Shown here: piece by piece, positions 8,767 through 17,194 of the stretch
Layout of the letters: each line of letters opens with the position of its first letter
Numbering within the stretch: position 1 is the stretch's first letter
Origin: Kribbella amoyensis
Lineage (GTDB): Bacteria > Actinomycetota > Actinomycetes > Propionibacteriales > Kribbellaceae
NCBI RefSeq assembly: GCF_007828865.1
Contig: NZ_VIVK01000001.1
Span: forward strand, 5,022,001-5,086,000
Direction: 5' to 3'
Length of the DNA: 64,000 nucleotides
Notes under the pieces: generated by a model
Seen by the model: the letters and a program-made list of their open reading frames with translations, nothing else
The model's database searches: none
What the model was told of the DNA's origin: nothing
Position numbers and translations under genes: made by a program

Positions 8767-11433
8767 ATGGCGACCCGCACGTCTTCCCCGGCGCGGGCGC
8801 AGAAGTCGGCAGCCAGCCGCCCGAGTTCGGCGCGGTCGACTGCCGGTGGACGCTCCCGTCCGTCAGGCGCCCAGAAACGTGGGCAGAGCGCGAAGCGCGG
8901 TGGCAGCACCACCGCGCGGAACAGCACGCCCAAATCCGGTGGCGGTGCGGGTCCGTTCGCCGCCGCGATGCTCGCCCTCGGCCGTGGCCTGGTGAAGGTC
9001 TGGATCGGGATCGCGCACCTGCTCGGCGGCCTCGTCCGCGGCATCGGCAACGGTGCCCGCGACCTCGACCCGGCGCATCGGCGCGACGGAGCGGGCCTCT
9101 TCCTGATCGGGCTGGCGGTCGTTGTCGCCGCCGCGATCTGGTGGGAGCTGCCCGGAGCCGTCGGCAACGGTCTGCGCACCGTGGTCAGCGGCAGCGTCGG
9201 CATGCTCGGCTGGGCCGTGCCCCTGATGCTGCTGTTCATCGCGGTCCGAACCCTGCGGAACCCGGATCGCAACGGCCCGGTCGGCCGTCAGGTGATCGGC
9301 TGGTCGTCGATCGCGCTCGGCGTGCTCGGCCTGGTCCACATCGCCAACGGCATCCCCCGGCCGAACAACCCGGAGGACGCGCCGCTGCAGGACGCGGGCG
9401 GCGCGATCGGGTACGTCGTCTCCTCGCTGCTGTCCGACCTGCTCACCCAGTACGTCGCCGCGCCGCTGCTGGTCCTGCTCGCGATCTTCGGCGCGCTGGT
9501 CGTCACCGGGACCCCGGTGTACGCGATCCCGCTGCGGGTGCGCGCCGCGTTCGACGTCCTGCTCGGCCGGACCGAACTGCCCGAGGACTCGCCGTCGGTG
9601 GCGGCCGACCGGGCCGCGACCGACGACACCGTGCGCCTCACCCGCAAGGAGCGCCGCGGCAAGTCCGCGGGCACCGACGAGGACGGGGAGCCCACGGTCC
9701 GGCCGTACGACTCGCCTGTGCTCGAGGGCCGCGAGCTGTCCAAGCGCGGCCGCAAGTCGAAGAAGGCCGCCGACGAGGACGCGTACGACGTCGACGGTGA
9801 CTCATCCTCTGCTTCCGGTGCCGATGCTGCCGTCGCTGGTGCGGCCGCGGCCGGCCCGGTGGTCGGCGGGGGTGCCGGTTCGCGAGCTTCGAAGCCGGAG
9901 TCGGCGCCGGAGCCGCCGCCGCACACGCCGCTGCCGCAGCGAGTCGAGCAGCTCAGCTTGTCCGGCGACATCACGTACACCCTGCCCGACGGCCAGATGC
10001 TCAAGCCTGGTTCGGTGCACAAGGCGCGGACCAAGGCGTCCGACCAGGTCGTCGACCGGCTCACCGAGGTGTTCGAGCAGTTCGGCATCGACGCCCAGGT
10101 CACCGGGTACACGCGCGGCCCGACGGTCACCCGGTACGAGGTCGAGCTCGGCGCCGCGGTGAAGGTCGAGAAGGTCACCGCGCTGTCCAAGAACATCGCC
10201 TACGCGGTGGCCTCGGCCGACGTGCGGATCCTGTCGCCGATCCCGGGCAAGTCCGCGATCGGCATCGAGATCCCGAACACCGACAAGGAGATCGTCAGCC
10301 TCGGCGACGTGATCCGGTCGGCGACCGCGCGCAACGACCACCACCCGATGGTGGCCGGGCTCGGCAAGGACGTCGAAGGCGGGTTCGTCGTCGCGAACAT
10401 GGCGAAGATGCCGCACCTGCTGGTCGCGGGCGCCACCGGTTCCGGCAAGTCGTCGTTCGTGAACTCGCTGATCACCTCGATCCTGATGCGGGCCACGCCG
10501 GACGAGGTACGGATGATCCTGGTCGACCCGAAGCGGGTCGAGCTGAACAACTACGAGGGCATCCCGCACCTGATCACGCCGATCATCACGAACGCCAAGA
10601 AGGCCGCCGAGGCGCTGCAGTGGGTCGTCCGCGAGATGGACATGCGCTACGACGACCTGGCCGCGTTCGGCTTCCGGCACGTCGACGACTTCAACAAGGC
10701 GGTCCGCTCCGGCAAGGTGAAGCCGCCGGCCGGCAGCGAACGCGTGCTGGCGCCGTACCCGTACCTGCTGGTGATCGTGGACGAGCTGGCCGACCTGATG
10801 ATGGTCGCCCCGCGCGACGTCGAGGACTCGATCGTCCGGATCACCCAGCTCGCCCGGGCCGCGGGCATCCACCTGGTGCTGGCCACCCAGCGCCCGTCGG
10901 TCGACGTGGTCACCGGTCTGATCAAGGCGAACGTGCCGTCGCGGCTGGCGTTCGCGACCTCCTCGCTGGCCGACAGCCGGGTCATCCTGGACCAGCCGGG
11001 CGCGGAGAAGCTGGTCGGCCAGGGTGACGGGCTGTTCCTGCCGATGGGCGCGAGCAAGCCGATGCGGATCCAGGGCGCCTGGGTCACCGAGGGCGAGATC
11101 CGCGGCGTCGTGGACCACTGCAAGGAGCAGTTGCAGCCCACCTACCGTGAGGACGTCACGGCAGCGCCCGGCCCGAGCAAGGACCTGGACGACGAGATCG
11201 GGGACGACCTCGACCTGGTGGTCCAGGCGGCCGAGCTGATCGTTTCCACGCAGTTCGGCTCCACGTCGATGCTGCAGCGTAAGCTCCGGGTCGGTTTCGC
11301 GAAGGCGGGCCGGCTGATGGACATCCTGGAGAGCCGGGGCGTGGTCGGGCCGAGCGAGGGGTCCAAGGCCCGCGACGTCCTGGTGAAACCGGACGACCTA
11401 GAGGACTTCGTCGCCACCCTGCGAGGAGAGTGA
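8767..11433 (+). CDS. ftsK: DNA translocase FtsK/SpoIIIE family
   Basis: 888-residue septal DNA translocase that pumps chromosomal DNA through the closing division septum and aids dimer resolution. The N-terminus is a basic, disordered ~65 residues, followed by four membrane segments (about residues 110-260), an acidic/Ser-rich linker, and the RecA-like motor with Walker A GATGSGKS (555-562) and Walker B-type VIVDELADLMM. A C-terminal winged-helix gamma domain (ending KPDDLEDFVATLRGE) would read KOPS sequences. Length is normal for actinobacterial FtsK. A -10 element 7 nt upstream suggests a leaderless mRNA. The next gene starts 3 nt after the stop. Confidence 0.97.
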   Translation: MATRTSSPARAQKSAASRPSSARSTAGGRSRPSGAQKRGQSAKRGGSTTARNSTPKSGGGAGPFAAAMLALGRGLVKVWIGIAHLLGGLVRGIGNGARDLDPAHRRDGAGLFLIGLAVVVAAAIWWELPGAVGNGLRTVVSGSVGMLGWAVPLMLLFIAVRTLRNPDRNGPVGRQVIGWSSIALGVLGLVHIANGIPRPNNPEDAPLQDAGGAIGYVVSSLLSDLLTQYVAAPLLVLLAIFGALVVTGTPVYAIPLRVRAAFDVLLGRTELPEDSPSVAADRAATDDTVRLTRKERRGKSAGTDEDGEPTVRPYDSPVLEGRELSKRGRKSKKAADEDAYDVDGDSSSASGADAAVAGAAAAGPVVGGGAGSRASKPESAPEPPPHTPLPQRVEQLSLSGDITYTLPDGQMLKPGSVHKARTKASDQVVDRLTEVFEQFGIDAQVTGYTRGPTVTRYEVELGAAVKVEKVTALSKNIAYAVASADVRILSPIPGKSAIGIEIPNTDKEIVSLGDVIRSATARNDHHPMVAGLGKDVEGGFVVANMAKMPHLLVAGATGSGKSSFVNSLITSILMRATPDEVRMILVDPKRVELNNYEGIPHLITPIITNAKKAAEALQWVVREMDMRYDDLAAFGFRHVDDFNKAVRSGKVKPPAGSERVLAPYPYLLVIVDELADLMMVAPRDVEDSIVRITQLARAAGIHLVLATQRPSVDVVTGLIKANVPSRLAFATSSLADSRVILDQPGAEKLVGQGDGLFLPMGASKPMRIQGAWVTEGEIRGVVDHCKEQLQPTYREDVTAAPGPSKDLDDEIGDDLDLVVQAAELIVSTQFGSTSMLQRKLRVGFAKAGRLMDILESRGVVGPSEGSKARDVLVKPDDLEDFVATLRGE

Positions 11434-11436
11434 GTC

Positions 11437-12252
11437 GTGACCGCGCGAACCGCGATGCCCCGGTCCGGTGAACCCCGCCAACCCCGGCCCGCGCCGTACG
11501 AGGCCGACCCGTACGGCGACAGCCGGCCCGAGGACGGCCACGACGCCGGTGATGGTTCGAGCGACGCCCGGGTGGACGTCGACGAGACCTCGTCCGGCCA
11601 GGAGCTCGACGAGGAGTCCGGCGAGCTGCCCGGCGATCGGTCGGGTGTGGCCGGGGGCGACGAGGGCCGGGTCGAGGTGTACGAGGCGGGGAGTGCCGAG
11701 CCCGCGCACTTCGAGGGCTTCGCCGTCGACGAGGACCGGGCCCAGCAGTTCACCATCCGCGCCTCGCAGAAGGTGCACGGCGGACTCGCGATCGGGGCCG
11801 GGCTGGTGGCGATCGGGTTCGCCACTTCGGCGTCGACCAGCGCGACCGGGATCCTGCGCTGGATCGCGGCCGCGGGCTTCGGCGTCCTCGCGGTGGTCTG
11901 CGCCCGGGCGTTGACGGTGGGGGACATGCTGGTCGCCGACCAGGTCGGGATCAGGTTGCGGATTCGCAACGACTGGATCGGGACGCGCTGGGAAGAGATC
12001 GAGGAAGTCACCGTACTGCGGCGCCGGCATCCGCTCGACGACGGCCGGATCGCGGTGCATCTGCTCGATCCGGGGCCGGTCCTCAGCGAGATGTCGGCCA
12101 AGTCACGACGGACGACCGATGCGAACCGTCGGTTGACCGGGTCGTCACTCGCGGTACCGTTCGGAGTGACGGCAAAACCGTCGAACGGGGAAGTGGTCCA
12201 GGCACTGCACATGCTGGCGGACGCCAGGTGTCCGGTCAGGGAACAGCTCTGA
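11437..12252 (+). CDS. actinobacterial membrane protein with acidic N-terminus, PH-like C-terminal half
   Basis: 271-residue protein of unknown function. Residues 1-95 are Pro/Asp/Glu-rich and probably disordered. Two hydrophobic helices follow (about 112-130 and 137-155), then a compact domain starting GDMLVADQVGIRLR and including WEEIEEVTVLRRR. A pair of membrane helices followed by such a beta-rich segment resembles bacterial PH-domain (YdbS-like) proteins; I regard this as likely but unproven. The GTG at 11437 has GAGGAG 8 nt upstream, inside the end of ftsK, so the two genes are probably translated from one mRNA. Confidence 0.65.
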   Translation: MTARTAMPRSGEPRQPRPAPYEADPYGDSRPEDGHDAGDGSSDARVDVDETSSGQELDEESGELPGDRSGVAGGDEGRVEVYEAGSAEPAHFEGFAVDEDRAQQFTIRASQKVHGGLAIGAGLVAIGFATSASTSATGILRWIAAAGFGVLAVVCARALTVGDMLVADQVGIRLRIRNDWIGTRWEEIEEVTVLRRRHPLDDGRIAVHLLDPGPVLSEMSAKSRRTTDANRRLTGSSLAVPFGVTAKPSNGEVVQALHMLADARCPVREQL

Positions 12253-12340
12253 CCTCTGCGTGACCCCGTCGTGCCATGGCCGTTGACTGTGATGTCGGCG
12301 GATCTGCGGAGTTGTTGGACGGTGGAAAGGCGGTGGGGAC

Positions 12341-13093
12341 GTGAGCATCGGCAGCGAGCTCACGGCGGCCCGCGAGCGAGCGGGCATGACGGTCGAGCAG
12401 CTGAGCGCGGCGACCCGGATCAGATCCGGGCTCATCGTCGCGATGGAAGCCGACGACTTCACTCGCTGTGGGGGGAACTTCTACGCACGCGGTCATATCC
12501 GCTCGATCGCGCGCGCGGTCCAGGCGGATCCGGCGGCCCTGCTGGCCGCCTTCGACGAGAGCCATCCGCAGGCTGACCCGGAGCTGAACCGGCAGGAGGA
12601 GCGCGCCGAGCTCAAGAAGAAGCCGGCGTTGCACCCGGCCCGGCCGCGGTGGGCGGTCGTCCTGGGCGCGATCCTGGTCGGACTGATGGGCTGGGGGATG
12701 GTCCGTCTGTTCACCGTGCCGAACGACGTCGAGGCGAACGCGTCGAAGACGACCCCGACGGTCGCCGTGACCACCCCGACCGCGAAGCCGTCGGCGCCGA
12801 AGCCGCCCGCGAAACCGACGGTCAAGCCGACGCCGAAGTCGCCGAAGGTCGTGATCACGCTGAAGGCGGCCCGCGACGGCTCGTACGTGACCCTGCGGAA
12901 CTACTACGGCGAGCGGCTGTTCCAGGGCCTGCTGGGCCGCGGTTCGACGCAGACGGTGACGTACCCGGGCTCGATCCGGGTCACCGTGGGCAACATCGGC
13001 AACCTCGCGGTCTTCGTCAACGGCCAGCGGGTGTACCCGAAGACCGAGCGCTTCATGATCACGCCGACCGGGGCGATCGCGAAGGCGGACTGA
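12341..13093 (+). CDS. RodZ-like HTH / DUF4115 membrane protein
   Basis: 250-residue single-pass membrane protein. Residues 1-70 form a Cro/C1-type helix-turn-helix (ELTAARERAGMTVEQLSAAT...), a transmembrane helix lies near 107-127, a Pro/Thr/Lys-rich periplasmic-side linker spans about 130-165, and the C-terminal ~85 residues form a DUF4115 beta domain. This is the RodZ architecture; in rods RodZ links MreB to the wall machinery, but in Actinobacteria partners are less clear. It lies between ftsK and rimO, a position conserved in the phylum. Start GTG at 12341 follows GGTGGGGAC. A strong hairpin terminator follows the stop. Confidence 0.85.
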   Translation: MSIGSELTAARERAGMTVEQLSAATRIRSGLIVAMEADDFTRCGGNFYARGHIRSIARAVQADPAALLAAFDESHPQADPELNRQEERAELKKKPALHPARPRWAVVLGAILVGLMGWGMVRLFTVPNDVEANASKTTPTVAVTTPTAKPSAPKPPAKPTVKPTPKSPKVVITLKAARDGSYVTLRNYYGERLFQGLLGRGSTQTVTYPGSIRVTVGNIGNLAVFVNGQRVYPKTERFMITPTGAIAKAD

Positions 13094-13099
13094 CCTGCT

Positions 13100-13131
13100 C
13101 TTCCCGGCCGATCCACGGACCGGCCGGGAAG
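13100..13131 (+). terminator. hairpin terminator after rodZ-like gene
   Basis: Perfect 11-bp inverted repeat CTTCCCGGCCG / CGGCCGGGAAG with a 10-nt loop, starting 7 nt after the stop codon at 13093. No T-tract. Confidence 0.75.
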
Positions 13132-13327
13132 TCGGCGTTGTCCGGAGTGGGCCGGGAGGCCGGCGTGGGCCGAGCTGTTGACCACTCACGCCGTCTGATG
13201 CGGCCGGTTCACCAGCCATAGCGTTGCTCTGGGTGGCTGGTGGGGTGGTTGATGGGTGCGGGGAGTGGGCCCGTGGTCCAGACCGCGAGTTTCTGTGCCG
13301 GCGGGCGAGCCGTCATACTCGGGGGTG

Positions 13328-14989
13328 ATGACTAAGACTCCCACCACCGTCGCCCTGGTCACGCTGGGCTGTGCTCGCAACGACGTCGACTCCGAGGAAC
13401 TGGCCGGCCGGCTCGAGGCCGGTGGCTTCCGGCTCGTCGAGGACGCCGCCGACGCGGACACCGTGGTGGTGAACACCTGCGGATTCGTCGAGGCCGCCAA
13501 GAAGGACTCGGTCGACACGTTGCTCGCCGCCTCCGACTACAAGGACACCGGCCGGACCCAGGCCGTCGTCGCCGTCGGATGCCTGGCCGAGCGGTACGGG
13601 GAGCAGCTCGCCGAAGCCCTGCCGGAGACCGACGCGGTCCTCGGCTTCGACGACTACGCGGACATCTCCGATCGCCTCCGCTCCATCCTCGCGGGCACCA
13701 AGCACCAGTCGCACGTACCCCGCGACCGCCGCAAGCTCCTCCCGCTGGCACCGGCCGACCGCGCCACCAACCACGGCGTAGCACTCCCGGGCCACGGCGA
13801 CACCAACGGTGAGGTCGACGGCACGGCGGACGGCTTGGTCGACGGCTTGGTCGACGGCTTGGTCGCCGGTGACGCCGACGGCGCCGACGGGGCACTCGCC
13901 GGCACTGCGGCTGGTGGTGAGCCGCGGGCGCTGAAGGGCCGCGTCGTCAGCTCGAGTGGGGACGACACCGCCCTGACGATCGACGCGCCGGACCTGGCTT
14001 CCGCTCCGGCCAGCGGACCGCGGGTGGTTCGCCGGCGGCTCGACGGTGGGCCGATGGCGCCGTTGAAGCTCGCATCGGGCTGTGACCGGCGGTGCGCCTT
14101 CTGCGCGATCCCCGCCTTCCGCGGCGCGTTCGTGTCGCGGCGTCCGACCGAGGTCCTCACCGAGGCGCACTGGCTCGCCGGGCAGGGCGTCCGCGAGGTC
14201 TTCCTGGTCTCGGAGAACTCCACTTCGTACGGCAAGGACCTCGGCGACCTCCGCCTGCTCGAGACGCTGGTCGCCGAGATCGCGGAGGTGCCGGGCCTGT
14301 CCCGCGTCCGCGTCTCGTATCTGCAGCCGGCCGAGATGCGGCCCACGCTGATCCAGGCGATGACGTCGACCCCAGGCGTCGTCCCGTACTTCGACCTGTC
14401 GTTCCAGCATGCGTCCGGCCCGTTGCTGCGGCGGATGCGCCGGTTCGGTGACGCGGAGCGGTTCCTGCAGCTGATCGAGATGGTGCGTGCCGAGGCGCCG
14501 GCCGCTGGGATCCGGAGCAACGTGATCGTCGGCTTCCCAGGGGAGACCGAGGAGGACGTGGACATTCTCTGCGACTTCCTTTCCCGCGCCGGCCTGGACG
14601 CGATCGGGGTGTTCGGGTACTCGGACGAGGACGGCACCGAGGCGGAGACGTACGACGGCAAGCTGGACGAGGACACGATCGCGGCCCGGCTCGACCGGGT
14701 CACCCGGCTCGCCGAGGACGTCACGTCGGTCCGTGCCGAGGCCCGGATCGGCGAGACCGTCGAGGTCCTGGTCGAGTCCCTGGACGGCGACACGGCCGAA
14801 GGTCGCGCCGCGCACCAGGGTCCGGAGGTCGACGGATCGACCACGCTGACCGGGTTCCCGGAAGGGCTCGCTGTCGGTGATCTGGTCGTCGCCGAGGTGA
14901 TCGGGAGCGAAGGAGTCGACCTGGTCGCGGAATACGCCGCGCACGGGCGACCCCGTGAAGTCGCTCCGGCAGCTAACCTGACCGCGTGA
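13328..14989 (+). CDS. rimO: ribosomal protein S12 methylthiotransferase RimO, with low-complexity insertion
   Basis: Radical-SAM enzyme that methylthiolates the conserved Asp of ribosomal protein S12. From ATG 13328 it has 553 residues. The N-terminal MTTase domain has cysteines C15 (LGC), C51 (NTC) and C85 (VGC), the radical-SAM cluster motif is CDRRCAFC (C252, C256, C259), and a TRAM domain ends the protein. E. coli RimO is ~440 residues with its radical-SAM cysteines at about 150; here some 100 extra residues (about 130-240) separate the two domains and include a DGLV tandem repeat encoded by three 12-bp units. Its stop overlaps the pgsA GTG (GTGA), indicating translational coupling. Confidence 0.95.
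   Translation: MTKTPTTVALVTLGCARNDVDSEELAGRLEAGGFRLVEDAADADTVVVNTCGFVEAAKKDSVDTLLAASDYKDTGRTQAVVAVGCLAERYGEQLAEALPETDAVLGFDDYADISDRLRSILAGTKHQSHVPRDRRKLLPLAPADRATNHGVALPGHGDTNGEVDGTADGLVDGLVDGLVAGDADGADGALAGTAAGGEPRALKGRVVSSSGDDTALTIDAPDLASAPASGPRVVRRRLDGGPMAPLKLASGCDRRCAFCAIPAFRGAFVSRRPTEVLTEAHWLAGQGVREVFLVSENSTSYGKDLGDLRLLETLVAEIAEVPGLSRVRVSYLQPAEMRPTLIQAMTSTPGVVPYFDLSFQHASGPLLRRMRRFGDAERFLQLIEMVRAEAPAAGIRSNVIVGFPGETEEDVDILCDFLSRAGLDAIGVFGYSDEDGTEAETYDGKLDEDTIAARLDRVTRLAEDVTSVRAEARIGETVEVLVESLDGDTAEGRAAHQGPEVDGSTTLTGFPEGLAVGDLVVAEVIGSEGVDLVAEYAAHGRPREVAPAANLTA
13829..13864 (+). repeat. three perfect 12-bp tandem repeats inside rimO
   Basis: GACGGCTTGGTC occurs three times head to tail and encodes (DGLV)3. 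Degenerate Asp/Gly/Ala-rich repeats follow up to about 13920. The stretch lies in the linker between the MTTase and radical-SAM domains. Confidence 0.9.
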
Positions 14990-15609
14990 CCAACCCGCCG
15001 ACGAACCCGGTGCCGCATGCCGCACCCGGGCCGATCAGCGCGCCGAGCGCCTGGAACGTGGCGAACGCGCTGACCGTCCTTCGGCTTGTCCTGGTCCCGC
15101 TGTTCGTCTGGTTGTTGCTGCGCGAGGGCGGCACCGACGAGGGCAACCGGCTGCTCGCCACGGCGGCGTTCGTGGTCGCGATCGTCACCGACCGGTTCGA
15201 CGGCGACATCGCGCGCCGGTGGAACATGGTCACCAACTTCGGCAAGATCGCCGACCCGATCGCCGACAAGGCGCTGACCGGGGCCGCGTTCATCGGGCTG
15301 TCCATTCTCGGCGAGCTGCCCTGGTGGGTGACGATCGTGATCATGGTCCGGGAGTGGGGAGTGACCGCGCTCCGCTTCTGGGTGATCCGGCACGGCGTGA
15401 TGCCGGCCAGCCGGGGCGGCAAGCTGAAGACCGTGCTGCAGGCGATCGCACTCGGGCTCTACCTCCTTCCGTGGCAGTCGGTGGCGATCCTGCACTGGAC
15501 CGCCGTGGTGTTCATGGGTGCCGCCGTGATCGTCACGGTCGTCACCGGCCTGGACTACGTCGGCCGCGCCCTCCGCCTCCGCGCCGCCGCCAAACGCCCC
15601 CTGCCCTGA
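14986..15609 (+). CDS. pgsA: CDP-diacylglycerol-glycerol-3-phosphate 3-phosphatidyltransferase
   Basis: 207-residue membrane enzyme making phosphatidylglycerol phosphate from CDP-diacylglycerol and glycerol-3-phosphate. The CDP-alcohol phosphotransferase signature D-x2-DG-x2-AR-x8-G-x3-D-x3-D is visible from D69 (D72, G73, A76, R77) to the DPIADK segment; several transmembrane helices surround it. The GTG start overlaps the rimO stop by 4 nt. The order rimO-pgsA-cinA-clgR is typical of Actinobacteria. The first ~18 residues are Pro-rich and variable. Confidence 0.95.
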   Translation: MTNPPTNPVPHAAPGPISAPSAWNVANALTVLRLVLVPLFVWLLLREGGTDEGNRLLATAAFVVAIVTDRFDGDIARRWNMVTNFGKIADPIADKALTGAAFIGLSILGELPWWVTIVIMVREWGVTALRFWVIRHGVMPASRGGKLKTVLQAIALGLYLLPWQSVAILHWTAVVFMGAAVIVTVVTGLDYVGRALRLRAAAKRPLP

Positions 15610-15643
15610 CAAGGCTCGTCCGGACACCCCTGCCCTGACCAAG

Positions 15644-15649
15644 TACCGT
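15644..15649 (+). promoter_or_regulatory. possible -10 element upstream of cinA
   Basis: TACCGT lies 7 nt before an in-frame TTG at 15657, the leaderless geometry seen repeatedly in this window. TTG leaderless starts are rare, so this may instead drive a short-leader mRNA using a GTG downstream. Confidence 0.3.
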
Positions 15650-15686
15650 CGAGCCCTTGGTTTCGGTCGTGGCGGACACTGGGTGG

Positions 15687-16190
15687 GTGAACCTCGACGA
15701 ACACGGTGAGGCCGGGGAAGCTCTCCACACCCTCATCCAGGAGCTCAAGGCCCGGCAGCAGACCCTCGCCACCGCCGAGTCGCTCACCGGCGGCCTGGTC
15801 GGCGCCACCCTGACCGACGTGTCGGGCGTGTCGGCCGTCTACCGCGGCGGGGTCGTCGTCTACGCCACGGACCTGAAGGCCACGCTGGCCGGCGTCCCCG
15901 ACGAGCTCCTGGCCGCGGTCGGACCGGTCCACCCCGACACGGCGGCCGCCCTCGCGACGGGCGTCCGTGACCGTCTCGGCGCGACGTACGGGCTGGCGAC
16001 CACCGGGGTGGCCGGACCTGATCCGCAGGCGGGAATCGCGGCCGGCACGGTGTACGTCGCGGCGGCCGGTCCGCGCGGCGTCCGGGTGCGGGAGCTGGCG
16101 TTGAGCGGTGACCGGGCGGCGATCCGGCAGGGGAGTGTGGACGCCGTGCTGCGGCTCGCGGCGGAGGTGGTGATGGAAGATCCGGGCTGA
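15687..16190 (+). CDS. cinA: CinA family protein (nicotinamide-nucleotide amidohydrolase PncC-like)
   Basis: About 167 residues, equal to the C-terminal domain of CinA (PncC), which deamidates nicotinamide mononucleotide to nicotinate mononucleotide in pyridine-nucleotide recycling. Conserved AESLTGG and TTGVAGPDPQ segments are present; the N-terminal molybdopterin-binding-like half of long CinA proteins is absent, as usual in Actinobacteria. The start is uncertain: GTG 15687, GTG 15669 and TTG 15657 are in frame, and none has a convincing SD. The gene sits between pgsA and clgR. Confidence 0.85.
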   Translation: MNLDEHGEAGEALHTLIQELKARQQTLATAESLTGGLVGATLTDVSGVSAVYRGGVVVYATDLKATLAGVPDELLAAVGPVHPDTAAALATGVRDRLGATYGLATTGVAGPDPQAGIAAGTVYVAAAGPRGVRVRELALSGDRAAIRQGSVDAVLRLAAEVVMEDPG

Positions 16191-16353
16191 TCGCGGTGTT
16201 GAGACCAGCATGGGTGGAGGTAGGCCACGACGCCACGGCGCACCGAAGCTGGACAGAGTGACGAGTAGTGACCCAGCAACGGGTACCGTTGGTCCTCACG
16301 GTCGAGCTACCGTGCGAGTAGATTCGGCCGGACAGGTGGAAGGGAGAAACCTC

Positions 16354-16644
16354 ATGGTGCTGGTTCGTGGCCTGCTGGGCGACGTGCTGCGGCGTAAGCG
16401 GCTGCGCCAGGGGCGTACTCTGCGCGAGGTGTCCGCCGAGGCCCGGGTCAGCCTGGGCTACCTCTCCGAGGTCGAGCGCGGTCAGAAGGAAGCGTCGAGC
16501 GAGCTGCTCGCGGCCATCTGCACGGCGCTGGACGTCCCGCTCTCGACGATCTTCGCCGAGGTGAGCGAGGACCTGGCTCGGGAAGAGGCGCTGGTTCTGG
16601 CGCACCCGGCCATCGAGCCCGCTGTCGTCGCCTCGGCTGCCTGA
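16354..16644 (+). CDS. clgR: ClgR-type XRE family transcriptional regulator
   Basis: 96-residue helix-turn-helix protein. The HTH SLGYLSEVERGQKEASSELL is almost the same as in corynebacterial/mycobacterial ClgR, the activator of clp protease and repair genes that is itself degraded by ClpP. The alanine-rich C-terminus (VVASAA) would fit a ClpP degron of the type known for ClgR. The ATG at 16354 has GGGAG 7 nt upstream; an in-frame extension to 16210 has no SD. It follows pgsA-cinA as in other Actinobacteria and converges on the DUF4262 gene with a 14-nt gap. Confidence 0.9.
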   Translation: MVLVRGLLGDVLRRKRLRQGRTLREVSAEARVSLGYLSEVERGQKEASSELLAAICTALDVPLSTIFAEVSEDLAREEALVLAHPAIEPAVVASAA

Positions 16645-16658
16645 GTCGTCCCCGCGCT

Positions 16659-17108
16659 TCACCGCACGCCCTCGCCTTCGACGGGCCTGCGGAGCAGCGC
16701 GAGTGGGTCCGGCCAGAGAAGCTGGAGCGCCGGGAGTGGTGGGTCGCCGTCTCGCCGATACAGATCGTTCGCGGTGAACAGGTGCGTGGACGAGTCGGGG
16801 AAGCGCAGCAACGCGGCACGCTCAGGCGGCGGGTAGAAGGTGTTGACGTTGTCGCCTTCGTCGAAGCTCATCCCGGCCGCCACTTGCCAGGCGAGTTGCG
16901 CGAGCGCGTGGTACCCGCGTTGCGCTGAGCAGTCGAACACGATGAACTCCGGATGGCGCACCCGGCTCAGGCCGACGGTGTAGGCGAAGCTCGGATTGCG
17001 GGCCCCGTCGCCCTCGACGTACTGCACGGCCCAGCCGTACCGCTGGATGGCCCGGATGACGTACTGCCGGTAGTCGTGCTCGGTCGCCCCGTTGCACAGG
17101 TCGCACAT
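16659..17108 (-). CDS. DUF4262 family protein, probable SOS-regulated
   Basis: 149-residue protein. It begins with a CxxC (MCDLCNGA) and then matches the DUF4262 pattern: GWAVQYVEGD, SFAYTVGLSR, PEFIVFDCS and a basic C-terminus. The family has no known activity. The ATG at 17108 has GAGGAG 7 nt upstream. A perfect 16-bp LexA box lies 19 nt before the start codon, so expression is very likely repressed by LexA and induced by DNA damage. Its upstream neighbour is the nei glycosylase gene on the same strand, 86 nt away. Confidence 0.8.
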   Translation of the reverse strand: MCDLCNGATEHDYRQYVIRAIQRYGWAVQYVEGDGARNPSFAYTVGLSRVRHPEFIVFDCSAQRGYHALAQLAWQVAAGMSFDEGDNVNTFYPPPERAALLRFPDSSTHLFTANDLYRRDGDPPLPALQLLWPDPLALLRRPVEGEGVR

Positions 17109-17126
17109 GGTCGATCTCCTCTCTGT

Positions 17127-17142
17127 TCGAACAAATGTTCGA
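17127..17142 (-). promoter_or_regulatory. LexA operator (SOS box) of the DUF4262 gene
   Basis: TCGAACAAATGTTCGA is a perfect match to the actinobacterial SOS box TCGAAC-N4-GTTCGA. A CTGACA just upstream (17150-17145, minus strand) could be the -35, placing the operator over the spacer and -10. No -10 of good quality was found. Confidence 0.85.
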
Positions 17143-17194
17143 TCTGTCAGAGAAGGTATCCGTGTTCCGAGGTGGGACGACCGTTGTCCACAGG

